This document shows positions 17,938-26,167 of a stretch of 33,094 nt of DNA, piece by piece; the first letter of the stretch is position 1, and each line of letters opens with the position of its first letter. Both the position numbers and the translations under genes were made by a program. This DNA comes from Holophagales bacterium (GTDB taxonomy: Bacteria > Acidobacteriota > Holophagae > Holophagales > Holophagaceae), in contig JAISSN010000108.1 of the NCBI GenBank assembly GCA_031273105.1, forward strand, positions 1 through 33,094, written 5' to 3'. The notes beneath the pieces were generated by a model. It worked only from the letters and a program-made list of their open reading frames with translations, did not search any database and had not been told where the DNA came from.

Positions 17938-20676
17938 TTAAAACTTACTGTGTACTTTCTTGATATCGGCTATCTTGCCGCTTCCGTGGCAGAACAGGCA
18001 TCCTTCTGATTTCGGGAAGGGGGTGCGCGGCAGGGGGCTATCAGGGGTTACGTCTTTGTCTCTGCTGAGATCGCCGCGTCGGGCGTAGAAGTAGCCGCCA
18101 TTGGCCCTCATGTGCGCTATAGCCGCCTCACTATCATGGCATCCGGCGCAGGCGTGGGTTATGGGGGAATTGACCAGGTTATCCAAACCGCCATTGACTG
18201 CGGCGCCAGTTCCTGTAGCGGGGCCTGTGCCATAATTCCTGGTTGTATCAATACCATAGGTCTTCGGCCAGTTGGCATTAGGGGCGCCGGTTGCGGCTGT
18301 TGTCCACAGCAGGTTTGGCAGGGCGGCTTGGGATTGGGCATTGCTGAAATCATAAGTACCGGGCAGGTGGCACTGTTCGCAGTTATTCAAAACGCCAGGG
18401 TAACCGGCGGAGCCCATGGGTCTTCCGGCCAACGCGCCAGACGTCGGGTATCTCCTGTATTCATCCGTGCGCTTGCCGGGGGCGTGTATGGCATGGGCCA
18501 GATTGACCATATTACTTGACCAGCCATTGCCGTTTCGCTGTTGATGGCACGCGGCGCAAAGTGAAGGATCATTAGCCTGGCTGCTGCCATGGGCGCCGTA
18601 AGCTCTTAAGGGCAAGCTGGAGCCATACAAATCGTGGCAGTCGTTGCACTTATTAACGTCTGCTATGGAACGCCTGGCGGCATTACCTGTTATACCTCCA
18701 ACAAGAACGCGCTTGGAGGGGGTTACACGCTTGGCTATATGCCCGCCGGCAGTAGTATTGAAAGTTGCGGGCAAGTCGCCAGCTTGCACATAACCGCCTG
18801 TCATATAGCATGTAACCATTACAGCGCCAGCTTGAATAGCAGCTCCTGTAGCCGCGTCGTTTGTCGTAGCAGTCCAGAAACCATCGGCGTCGGGATTGGC
18901 TGAAAGCGTTCCCTGGTTACCGTTAAGAATATTGGCCAGTGAAACGCTGCCATAGTAATTGAAATCGGCTGGCGTGGGATTGCCGTCCTGGGGCCGCCCA
19001 TACATGATATAGAAGCTCGGGCCGCCAGTAAAACCGCTAGCCGCTGCCGGAAATGAACCGCTGTTTGTAATGGCTGCGCCGTTTTGCTTAATTCTGAACA
19101 CAATAGTAAGGTTTCCGTCAGCGTTTCGCGTAACGCTGCGGAGATCGTATTCAAAGTTATGCAATGCTATTTCAGGGCTAGTGGGGGACGTGGGGGGGTT
19201 GGCGTTATTATTTCTGGTTTTATCCCTGACGAGGTGACGGCCTATCTTGGCGGTTTGGGTTTCCGCAGAGACGGGGGCGCCTTTGATGGGAGACCAGTTT
19301 GCATAGGTTGACGCTCCATCCTCGTTGTGGCATTGCTGACAAGAACCAGTCTGATAAACGTGGCCCTGGCCTCTGTTAGTCCTATAGCCCAGTGAGCCAT
19401 CCTCGTGGCAAGCGCCGCAGGCTAACGCGCTGGGCTTTTTATACCAGTTGTCGCCCTGGGCGGCTGTTTCGCCTGAGGGATGTACTGTCCGGTGGCACTG
19501 GGTGCAGTTCTTGATATCCATTGGATAGCCAATTTCGTTGAACAAGACGCCAGCGTAATTGTAACCTTTGTTCACCAGCTTTTCGCCCATGTGGAGCGTG
19601 TGACCCAGGATGACCATGTTTCCCGCCGCTCTGTTGCGGTTTAACTTGTTAGTGGCGCCTGTGTAAGCTCCGTTGGTTAGTGTGGATTCGGCGTAGCCGT
19701 ATTTGCGTTGGTCTGTGTGGCACATGGTGCAATACCTGACGTCCCAGCGCGCTCCTTCATGAAAACTGTGTCCCAGCCTGCCGTGGCAATCGTTGCAGGC
19801 CGCTGTGGTGACTAATTCTCTCCCCCGGGGGTCATTGGGGGCTATTTTTTCGCCGGTTGCCGGTATGAAATCATAAACAAGATTTGCCGGCCCGAGAATG
19901 TTTATTGCCGGATAGACGGAAGGCTGTCCGTTTTCGGTATTGGGGGTTCGTCCGGTCCCCGTTCCGCGATACGCGCCTGCAACCTGGACTGTCATCCTGT
20001 GGATTACATTTGGATCGTATGTAACGTCATCCAGGTCTTCTTTTATTTGTGTCGTGCCGTTATATGTGAACGCGTCCAACTGGGCGTTGACCTGGGAAAT
20101 ATCCCTGCGGAATGTGTATTCGTAGCTGCCATCGCCATTGTCAACCAGCGCGCCTATATTATCGTAACTGGGGCGGCCCGGAGTCCATGTCGCCGTGTCG
20201 GTATTGTTAGAAGGAGTGGTCACTATATAATTGACCCAACGGCTTGGAGCCATCAGGACTCCGTTGGGCGAGTCTTCAGGGATCAGCTTGGCTATGCTAA
20301 AGGAAACGTTTGGATAGCTGGCGTAAGCCGTAGGGGAAGACTGGCTTGTCCAGGTCATGCCTGAAACTGGCGTGCCGTTTTCATCAAGCAACTTAAACCT
20401 GACTACCGGGACAGCCCCTGGCGTTTTCATGGTAACGCCTGTTACTTCTCCCTTCAGGCGCAACTCGCCCCATTGCTCTTTAGTCAGCGCCTTAGCGTTG
20501 ATGACAGTCCCAGGCGCTGGCGTCCCTGGTTCGCCTTGCGGGCCTTGTGTTCCATCTGAACCGTCTTTCCCATCAACGCCGTCTCGCCCGTCAGCGCCCC
20601 GACAACCGGCCAATACCATGGCCATCGCTAAGGCAACAGCAAAGCTGCCTATGGTTTTGAGCAACTTTAGTGTCAT
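17938..20676 (-). CDS. OmcA/MtrC family decaheme c-type cytochrome lipoprotein with N-terminal collagen-like segment
   Basis: Lipobox LAGC, GADGRDGVDGKDGSDGTQGPQGEPG, and ten CXXCH motifs (CNDCH, CTMCH, CTQCH, CGACH, CQQCH, CNDCH, CAACH, CEQCH, CAGCH, CLFCH). ATG 20676 is preceded by AGGGGGA. Confidence 0.92.
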   Translation of the reverse strand: MTLKLLKTIGSFAVALAMAMVLAGCRGADGRDGVDGKDGSDGTQGPQGEPGTPAPGTVINAKALTKEQWGELRLKGEVTGVTMKTPGAVPVVRFKLLDENGTPVSGMTWTSQSSPTAYASYPNVSFSIAKLIPEDSPNGVLMAPSRWVNYIVTTPSNNTDTATWTPGRPSYDNIGALVDNGDGSYEYTFRRDISQVNAQLDAFTYNGTTQIKEDLDDVTYDPNVIHRMTVQVAGAYRGTGTGRTPNTENGQPSVYPAINILGPANLVYDFIPATGEKIAPNDPRGRELVTTAACNDCHGRLGHSFHEGARWDVRYCTMCHTDQRKYGYAESTLTNGAYTGATNKLNRNRAAGNMVILGHTLHMGEKLVNKGYNYAGVLFNEIGYPMDIKNCTQCHRTVHPSGETAAQGDNWYKKPSALACGACHEDGSLGYRTNRGQGHVYQTGSCQQCHNEDGASTYANWSPIKGAPVSAETQTAKIGRHLVRDKTRNNNANPPTSPTSPEIALHNFEYDLRSVTRNADGNLTIVFRIKQNGAAITNSGSFPAAASGFTGGPSFYIMYGRPQDGNPTPADFNYYGSVSLANILNGNQGTLSANPDADGFWTATTNDAATGAAIQAGAVMVTCYMTGGYVQAGDLPATFNTTAGGHIAKRVTPSKRVLVGGITGNAARRSIADVNKCNDCHDLYGSSLPLRAYGAHGSSQANDPSLCAACHQQRNGNGWSSNMVNLAHAIHAPGKRTDEYRRYPTSGALAGRPMGSAGYPGVLNNCEQCHLPGTYDFSNAQSQAALPNLLWTTAATGAPNANWPKTYGIDTTRNYGTGPATGTGAAVNGGLDNLVNSPITHACAGCHDSEAAIAHMRANGGYFYARRGDLSRDKDVTPDSPLPRTPFPKSEGCLFCHGSGKIADIKKVHSKF

Positions 20677-20752
20677 GTCAGTTCCCCCTGGAAAAAAAGT
20701 CGTGAACAAGTGTTTTGGTGGTTGTGCATACGGCAATTCCGTAAGTTTTCAG

Positions 20753-21403
20753 TTACATGTGACATAGCGCGCCATTATAACAAGTGGGGCGGGTATTCGG
20801 CTCAGGCGGCGGCAATGCTGGTTTACGGGAGGAGTTTTCGCCTCTTGTGTGGCACTTTGCGCAGGCTGGCATGTTGACTTCGGCCGTCATGCGGTGTGAA
20901 ACATCGCGGCCTGTCCATGGCCTGTTTGGGTGAGGCGCTCTGGTATGGCAGGACATACACGAAACAGCTATGCCAACTCCTCTGTAATCTTCGCCGTGGC
21001 ATCTTTGGCATGAAGCAAAACCCGCAATGACGGCAGGGTTATCGCCTGGAGCGCTTTGCGCACTGTTTCTGCCGTGTCTGAAACTGTCGTCGTAGCCGGG
21101 AGTATGGCTCACGCCGTTGACGTGACAGGAAAAGCAACTCTTGCCCGAAACGCCGCCGGCCAATTCACTGCTTATAGCGGAGCCGTGGCAGGTTTCACAC
21201 TGGTTTGGCTTTGTCAAAAAGTCAGACCAGTGGTCATTTATATACCCCTGGGGATGTTCGCCCAATTGACCGTCAAATTTGGGGGCGTCGTCAACCCCAC
21301 TGGAACAGCCGGTAACAAGGAGCGCGGCTGAGAAAAGCAAAGCAGCAAATGCCGTTATGGCCGCCGACATCGCCAAGCCGCCCATCGTCCCTATTTTGTT
21401 CAT
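20753..21403 (-). CDS. Multiheme c-type cytochrome lipoprotein (5 CXXCH plus one CX5CH)
   Basis: Signal with lipobox-like VTGC. CETCH, CFSCH, CQRCH, CMSCH, CAKCH and terminal CYNGALCH. ATG 21403 preceded by GGAGAGGA. Confidence 0.87.
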   Translation of the reverse strand: MNKIGTMGGLAMSAAITAFAALLFSAALLVTGCSSGVDDAPKFDGQLGEHPQGYINDHWSDFLTKPNQCETCHGSAISSELAGGVSGKSCFSCHVNGVSHTPGYDDSFRHGRNSAQSAPGDNPAVIAGFASCQRCHGEDYRGVGIAVSCMSCHTRAPHPNRPWTGRDVSHRMTAEVNMPACAKCHTRGENSSRKPALPPPEPNTRPTCYNGALCHM

Positions 21404-21445
21404 TGTAAATCCTCTCCAGCCACTCATAAGCAATCCTACCTGTTT

Positions 21446-21919
21446 CTATCTATGACAAGCGCGGCAGCGGTCGTTATTGGCGCGGCCATGGCATTTGTAA
21501 CACGCCGTGGGATCTATTTTACCTTCTATGCGGTGCATGGTAATGTAATCGCCCCCGTGGGGAGATATTACATCGGGCCTGTTACCCTGTTTTAACGCAG
21601 GTTTCAACACTGTTTTGTCTGTGTGGCAGTCGGCGCAAAAGCTAACAGGGTGGCAACTGGCGCATACGTTGTTATATTGAACAGCCTTGGGGCCGTGCGC
21701 ATTTATGAAATCCGTTGTGTGGTTGAACTCGGCGTACGAGCGCACATGGTTTGTCATAGGCTCGTCGGCGTGGCAACCGGTGCAATCGGGGCGGCCAGCG
21801 CCAAGCTCCATGGGGTGGATGGCCGTAAAACTTGTCTCTGTTGAAACGAGCATACAGGCCGTGGCAAATATCAGAGCTAAAACGCCTGCAAGCGCCAGAG
21901 CAATTTTTTGGCGCGCCAT
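21446..21919 (-). CDS. Pentaheme c-type cytochrome
   Basis: N-terminal signal sequence plus CTGCH, CASCH, CADCH, CYKCH, CRACH. ATG 21919 overlaps the upstream stop (TGATG) with AGGAGG seven nt before. Confidence 0.88.
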   Translation of the reverse strand: MARQKIALALAGVLALIFATACMLVSTETSFTAIHPMELGAGRPDCTGCHADEPMTNHVRSYAEFNHTTDFINAHGPKAVQYNNVCASCHPVSFCADCHTDKTVLKPALKQGNRPDVISPHGGDYITMHRIEGKIDPTACYKCHGRANNDRCRACHR

Positions 21920-23376
21920 CACTTGCCTCCTTTAGGTGCAAAACCGAATTTATACTCAACCCGCAGTAAGCCCCTTGCCTCGTTCTTTGCCACAGATGTG
22001 GAGCCAAAGGCGAGGTCTGCTGAAATGCGCAGGTTTTCCGCTGGTTTAATGCCAACAGACGCTATGAATTCATACAGCTTTGACTGACCGTTTAAGTGCT
22101 CTTTGCTGTATTCGCTGTTGTCAAAATCATACTCAATACAGTCCAGACTGGCCGTGTACTTGTCGGAGCTATACATGAGCCAGGCGCGCGATTCGTGGTG
22201 GGAAAGGCTGTAGGAGGGCTTTAGGGGATCAACAAACACGACGTCAGATGTTTTTATGCGGTGATAGCTAAGGCCGGAAGCGAACTTTTTGGGGCTATGA
22301 GACATGCGCATATCAAAGCCAAAGCGGGTAGAATCGCCAAATGTCTCCCTGTGAATATTCTTATAGTCGGCTGTTATTTCTATGGGGCCGTCCTGATCGT
22401 CGGAGTCCAGATACGTGACGCTGGCGCCGTAGGAGCGGTGCTTGTCCTTTTCAAAGGTACTGAACAGGGACGGCATGTTTGAACCGGCGAAATATGCCTG
22501 GAAATTGCGCTCTACGTAGTTGGCCTTAGCGGAAAAGTAATTATTGAATTTGTATGACAGAGAATAGTCGTTTTCGGCTATCTTGCTGGCGTCGTCCAAA
22601 TCTGTGGGGCCAAACGTCCGGTCGGCTATGTCAAACACCGTGCGGCCCGTGAACATGAGCCTTGATATGGGGACAAAGATAATATCGCCGCCAATCAGCT
22701 TGCGCCTGTAGTCGTGAACATTACTATAAAAGAAATCACCGTCGTTGCGCGGCTGAGGCAGTGGAACCGGGTTGTCTGTCGGAATTGGGTTGTCATATTT
22801 ATCATAGCGTGATGTGGCCGTGCCGTCCTGCAGGAAAGAAACGCCTATCTCGCCCATTTTGGCAATGCGATATCCGAGGCGGGCGCCAAAGATTATATCC
22901 CGTTGCCATCGGTAATCGCGCTGTTGGTCGTGGTTTTGAACGTCGTAATAAACAGGGCGGCCGCCAAAGGCGGAAAAATTGAAGCCGCCTTTAAGGTCAA
23001 CGCGGCCGCTGACGCCGTCAATTTGTTCGTAACCAAGGCCGTGGTTGATGGCAAAGCGCCCTGCCTGAAGCTCACCGTTGGCCCTGTCAAAACGATAGCG
23101 CGCATAGCCGTAAGTGAGGCTGCCTGTGGTTTTGCCATTCAGCCTGGTTTGATCGGCCAAATCGAAATTACCCCACCCAAACAGGTGGAGCGAGAAGTTT
23201 TCCGTACCTAATTTAGTGGCGTCAATGCCCAGAAACTGCGTCAACGGCGCATATGTTCTTTCCAGGCCCGGAATGTCTTGCTTGTAGTACTGGGCGAAGG
23301 TCGCCGTGTACACATTGACCTCCTGCGCCCAGGACGCCGAGGAGACCAGTAGGACAAGCAGGGTCGTCTTTCGCAT
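21919..23376 (-). CDS. Outer-membrane beta-barrel protein, candidate porin of a porin-cytochrome module
   Basis: Signal peptide MRKTTLLVLLVSSASWAQ, alternating beta-strand pattern through the protein, ends EYKFGFAPKGGK. In operon with multiheme cytochromes. Confidence 0.78.
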   Translation of the reverse strand: MRKTTLLVLLVSSASWAQEVNVYTATFAQYYKQDIPGLERTYAPLTQFLGIDATKLGTENFSLHLFGWGNFDLADQTRLNGKTTGSLTYGYARYRFDRANGELQAGRFAINHGLGYEQIDGVSGRVDLKGGFNFSAFGGRPVYYDVQNHDQQRDYRWQRDIIFGARLGYRIAKMGEIGVSFLQDGTATSRYDKYDNPIPTDNPVPLPQPRNDGDFFYSNVHDYRRKLIGGDIIFVPISRLMFTGRTVFDIADRTFGPTDLDDASKIAENDYSLSYKFNNYFSAKANYVERNFQAYFAGSNMPSLFSTFEKDKHRSYGASVTYLDSDDQDGPIEITADYKNIHRETFGDSTRFGFDMRMSHSPKKFASGLSYHRIKTSDVVFVDPLKPSYSLSHHESRAWLMYSSDKYTASLDCIEYDFDNSEYSKEHLNGQSKLYEFIASVGIKPAENLRISADLAFGSTSVAKNEARGLLRVEYKFGFAPKGGK

Positions 23377-23404
23377 CAAAACCACCTCAAATCCAGATGT
23401 AAAC

Positions 23405-23433
23405 ATAATACAACAATGTGGTTACAATGTGAA
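23405..23433 (-). promoter_or_regulatory. Sigma70-like promoter for the cytochrome cluster with direct repeat in the spacer
   Basis: Minus strand TTCACA-N17-TATTAT, T-rich tract upstream. ACAATGTG is repeated at 23413 and 23424 (+ strand). Confidence 0.5.
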
Positions 23434-23592
23434 AAAAAAATATTAAAAAAAAGTTACTTTTGTACTCGTGATGGTTGCGCAACGGCGCGTGTCTAATGGA
23501 CGGGCGATTTTCCTGGATTGCCGCAAGCCGCATGACCATAACAGCTTGAGCCGCCTTGTCGGCGCAACTTACCGCAAATCCGCCGTGCGCCC

Positions 23593-23634
23593 TTAATTCG
23601 AGGACGTGACGCTAGTGTCGCGTCCGTGAATTAA
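23593..23634. repeat. 42-nt interrupted palindrome
   Basis: TTAATTC ga GGACGTGAC gctagt GTCGCGTCC gt GAATTAA. Confidence 0.75.
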
Positions 23635-23756
23635 ATATGTTATAATATTTCCATGAATGGATGCATGTATGAGCCTTTTCGCTGGAAATACACTGATGAA
23701 CCTTCATTACTTAATGCTTACTTAATTGGAAGACGTTACACTAGCTGCGGAAACGA

Positions 23757-24812
23757 CTACAGCGGCGCGCATGAAACAATGTCCAGCCCAAAGCCTTTAA
23801 TCCCGATGTACCTCTTTTCCTGGCGCGTCAGGAGCCTCATTTTCGTGATGCCCAGTTGTCCAAGGATTTGGGCGCCGACGCCTACTTCCCTGTGCGTTGG
23901 GTCTAATACGGGTTCCGAGCCGTCCAAGGCTTGGCGGCGCAGAAAAACCAGCACGCCGCCGTCTTTTTGAATGGCCGTCATAGCCGCGTGAAAAGCTGAG
24001 CCTTCTATAATTCCGAAGCCATCCAAATCATCCGGCAGCGTTTCAACGTGTACCCTCACCAGGGGCGTTTGTTTTGTTATATCGCCCATTTGAAAGGCGA
24101 AGTGATAACTCTTGTCCAAAACATTCTGAAATTTGTGAATTATTATCCGTCCCCATTGCGTCTCTCTGGTATGAGTCTCCACGGCTTGAACTATTGGGTC
24201 TTTTTGCAGCCTGTAGGCCACCAGGTCGGCGACGGTGACCATCAGTAAGTCATGGGTTTTGCAGAATTCGATGAGGTCAAGTACCCTGGCCATGCTGCCG
24301 TCGTCCTTCATGATCTCGCAAATGACGCCGCTGGGATGTAGGCCGGCAAGCCTGGCCAGGTCAATGGCCGCTTCTGTCTGGCCAGTCCTGGCTAATACTC
24401 CCCCGGGGCGCGCCCGTAGCGGAAAAGTATGCCCTGGTTTAACAAAGTCGCCCGGTTTGGCGTGTTCGGAAATCAGGGCCTGCACCGTCCTGGCGCGATC
24501 CCTGGCGCTTATGCCCGTAGTGGTACCTTCCCTCGCTTCCACGGACACGCAAAAGGCTGTTTCAAAGGGGCTGGAATTGTCCTGTACCATTTGTGGAATA
24601 TCCAGGCGATCCAGTAACTTGCCTTCCAGCGCGGTGCAAATCAAGCCGCGACCAAAGGCGGCCATAAACGCTATGGCCTCGGGCGTGGCGTACTGGGCGG
24701 CGATGGTCAGGTCGCCTTCGTTCTCCCTGTCCTCATCGTCAACGACTACGACCATCTTCCCCTGGCCTATAGCCTGGATGGCGTCTTCAATGGTGGCAAA
24801 AGGTTCAGGCAA
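23757..24812 (-). CDS. 3,4-dihydroxy-2-butanone 4-phosphate synthase fused to degenerate GTP cyclohydrolase II-like domain (RibBX-like)
   Basis: N-terminal RibB motifs VVVVDDEDRENEGDL and HTFPLRARPGGVLARTGQTEAAIDLARLAG. The C-terminal RibA-like domain lacks the zinc Cys set. Confidence 0.88.
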   Translation of the reverse strand: MPEPFATIEDAIQAIGQGKMVVVVDDEDRENEGDLTIAAQYATPEAIAFMAAFGRGLICTALEGKLLDRLDIPQMVQDNSSPFETAFCVSVEAREGTTTGISARDRARTVQALISEHAKPGDFVKPGHTFPLRARPGGVLARTGQTEAAIDLARLAGLHPSGVICEIMKDDGSMARVLDLIEFCKTHDLLMVTVADLVAYRLQKDPIVQAVETHTRETQWGRIIIHKFQNVLDKSYHFAFQMGDITKQTPLVRVHVETLPDDLDGFGIIEGSAFHAAMTAIQKDGGVLVFLRRQALDGSEPVLDPTHREVGVGAQILGQLGITKMRLLTRQEKRYIGIKGFGLDIVSCAPL

Positions 24813-24853
24813 AATTACACCTCGAAAGCTATGACAGTTTAAAGTTTATTCCG

Positions 24854-24895
24854 TTTCTGTATCAAAATTGCGTTACGCAATGTTTGATGCAGAAA
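24854..24895. repeat. 42-nt near-perfect palindrome (repeat family member)
   Basis: TTTCTGTATCAAAATTGCGTTACGCAATGTTTGATGCAGAAA: arms 13 bp with one G-T plus inner TTGCG/CGCAA. Confidence 0.9.
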
Positions 24896-25058
24896 GTCGC
24901 CTTTGAAGCCTGGATTGCTTTCAGCCTCAAAATGGCTCAATGGAACTTTATTCAGCGCGCACACAACGGCAATGGGTTTCCATGTCATAATAATAATGCT
25001 GATGGCGGAACTTGGCTTTGGTTTGACGACACTTATGATGTGGTTTGAGAGGTTACTT

Positions 25059-26165
25059 ATGAAAAAAAAATGCGCGGCGGGAATACTTGGCTGCTTGTTG
25101 TCCTTGGGGCTGGCTCTGGGGTGCGTTGACCCGGAAGAAGAAGGAGGAGGCAGTACAGGGGGGACCTCTCTCTATGTGTTTGACGCCAGCGACGGCGCTT
25201 CAAACAGGATACTCGTCTATTCGGACTTGGCCGCTCTCTTTGAGGACACTACCATTGAGCCGTCCAGAAGGCTGGGTGGAAGCAAGATTGACACGGTTAA
25301 AAACCTGGCTTGGGGCGGCATGTGTTTTGACGCCGAAGGCAACAGGCTCTATTTGGTTTCAGAAACAGGGGACGTTATACGCATTGAGCGCGCCCGCATA
25401 CAAAACGGTACCCCAAGCAACCTTGATATTGCTTCATTCAGGCTGGGCGAATCAGGCGACCGTCTTTCAAGCGGAATATTCGGGCAGGCTTCCATAGACT
25501 CTATGGCAAATGTTTTGTACGTAACGGAGTCAAACCCGTCAGACGCAAGAGTATGGGTCGTCAATAACCCCAACGCCCAACAGGACGGCTCCACCTATAA
25601 TAGTAATGGTAACTATTTATTTATCAGCGGCGACAAAGGCGACACAGGCGTCGCCGCGAACAACGGGTATGTTTATGCCTATTTTGACAGCGGTTCCAGT
25701 GTAAGACCTACCCTGGACACTGAATATACCGGACCAAGATTGAGAAGAGGGACGTCTTCAGGGTTCTCAGATATATCAAACATGATTATTGGCTCGGTCA
25801 GCACTACGCGATTAGCCAAATACGGGTGTTTAGCCATAGACCAGGACAGCCAGGTTTACTTTGCGAGACATTTGACGGACGCGGCGGTCGGTTCTGGAAA
25901 CGCGATACTGTTTTTCAGGCCGGGGCAGTTTAATCCTGGCTGGAATCAAGCCCCGGAAAGAACCTTTGCCGCGATCAGCAACCTTCGTATCATCAGCCAT
26001 GCCATAACCAGGGATTGGTTGGTGGGCGCGCTGTCTAACGGCGACGCGGGCAGGGACATAATCTGGATGTGGAGATCGCCCTCAAGTTCATCTCCCTCCT
26101 CGCAAGAGTTCAGGGTTGGCTCAAATGCCTCAATTCGCGGTCTGGCGCTTGACGGCAAAAATTAA
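25059..26165 (+). CDS. Predicted lipoprotein, possible beta-propeller
   Basis: MKKKCAAGILGCLLSLGLALGC lipobox from ATG 25059 after GAGAGG. Repetitive LYLVSE/LYVTES/VYFARH strand pattern. Confidence 0.65.
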   Translation: MKKKCAAGILGCLLSLGLALGCVDPEEEGGGSTGGTSLYVFDASDGASNRILVYSDLAALFEDTTIEPSRRLGGSKIDTVKNLAWGGMCFDAEGNRLYLVSETGDVIRIERARIQNGTPSNLDIASFRLGESGDRLSSGIFGQASIDSMANVLYVTESNPSDARVWVVNNPNAQQDGSTYNSNGNYLFISGDKGDTGVAANNGYVYAYFDSGSSVRPTLDTEYTGPRLRRGTSSGFSDISNMIIGSVSTTRLAKYGCLAIDQDSQVYFARHLTDAAVGSGNAILFFRPGQFNPGWNQAPERTFAAISNLRIISHAITRDWLVGALSNGDAGRDIIWMWRSPSSSSPSSQEFRVGSNASIRGLALDGKN

Positions 26166-26167
26166 TA

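Noticed and set aside
18819-19154. Additional ORFs within the decaheme cytochrome region on both strands
   Set aside because: Alternate frames of a long gene with ten in-frame CXXCH motifs.
23653-23970. 105-aa plus-strand ORF downstream of a TATAAT-like box
   Set aside because: Most of it overlaps the RibB-type gene antisense; no domain. Only the first 35 codons are intergenic.
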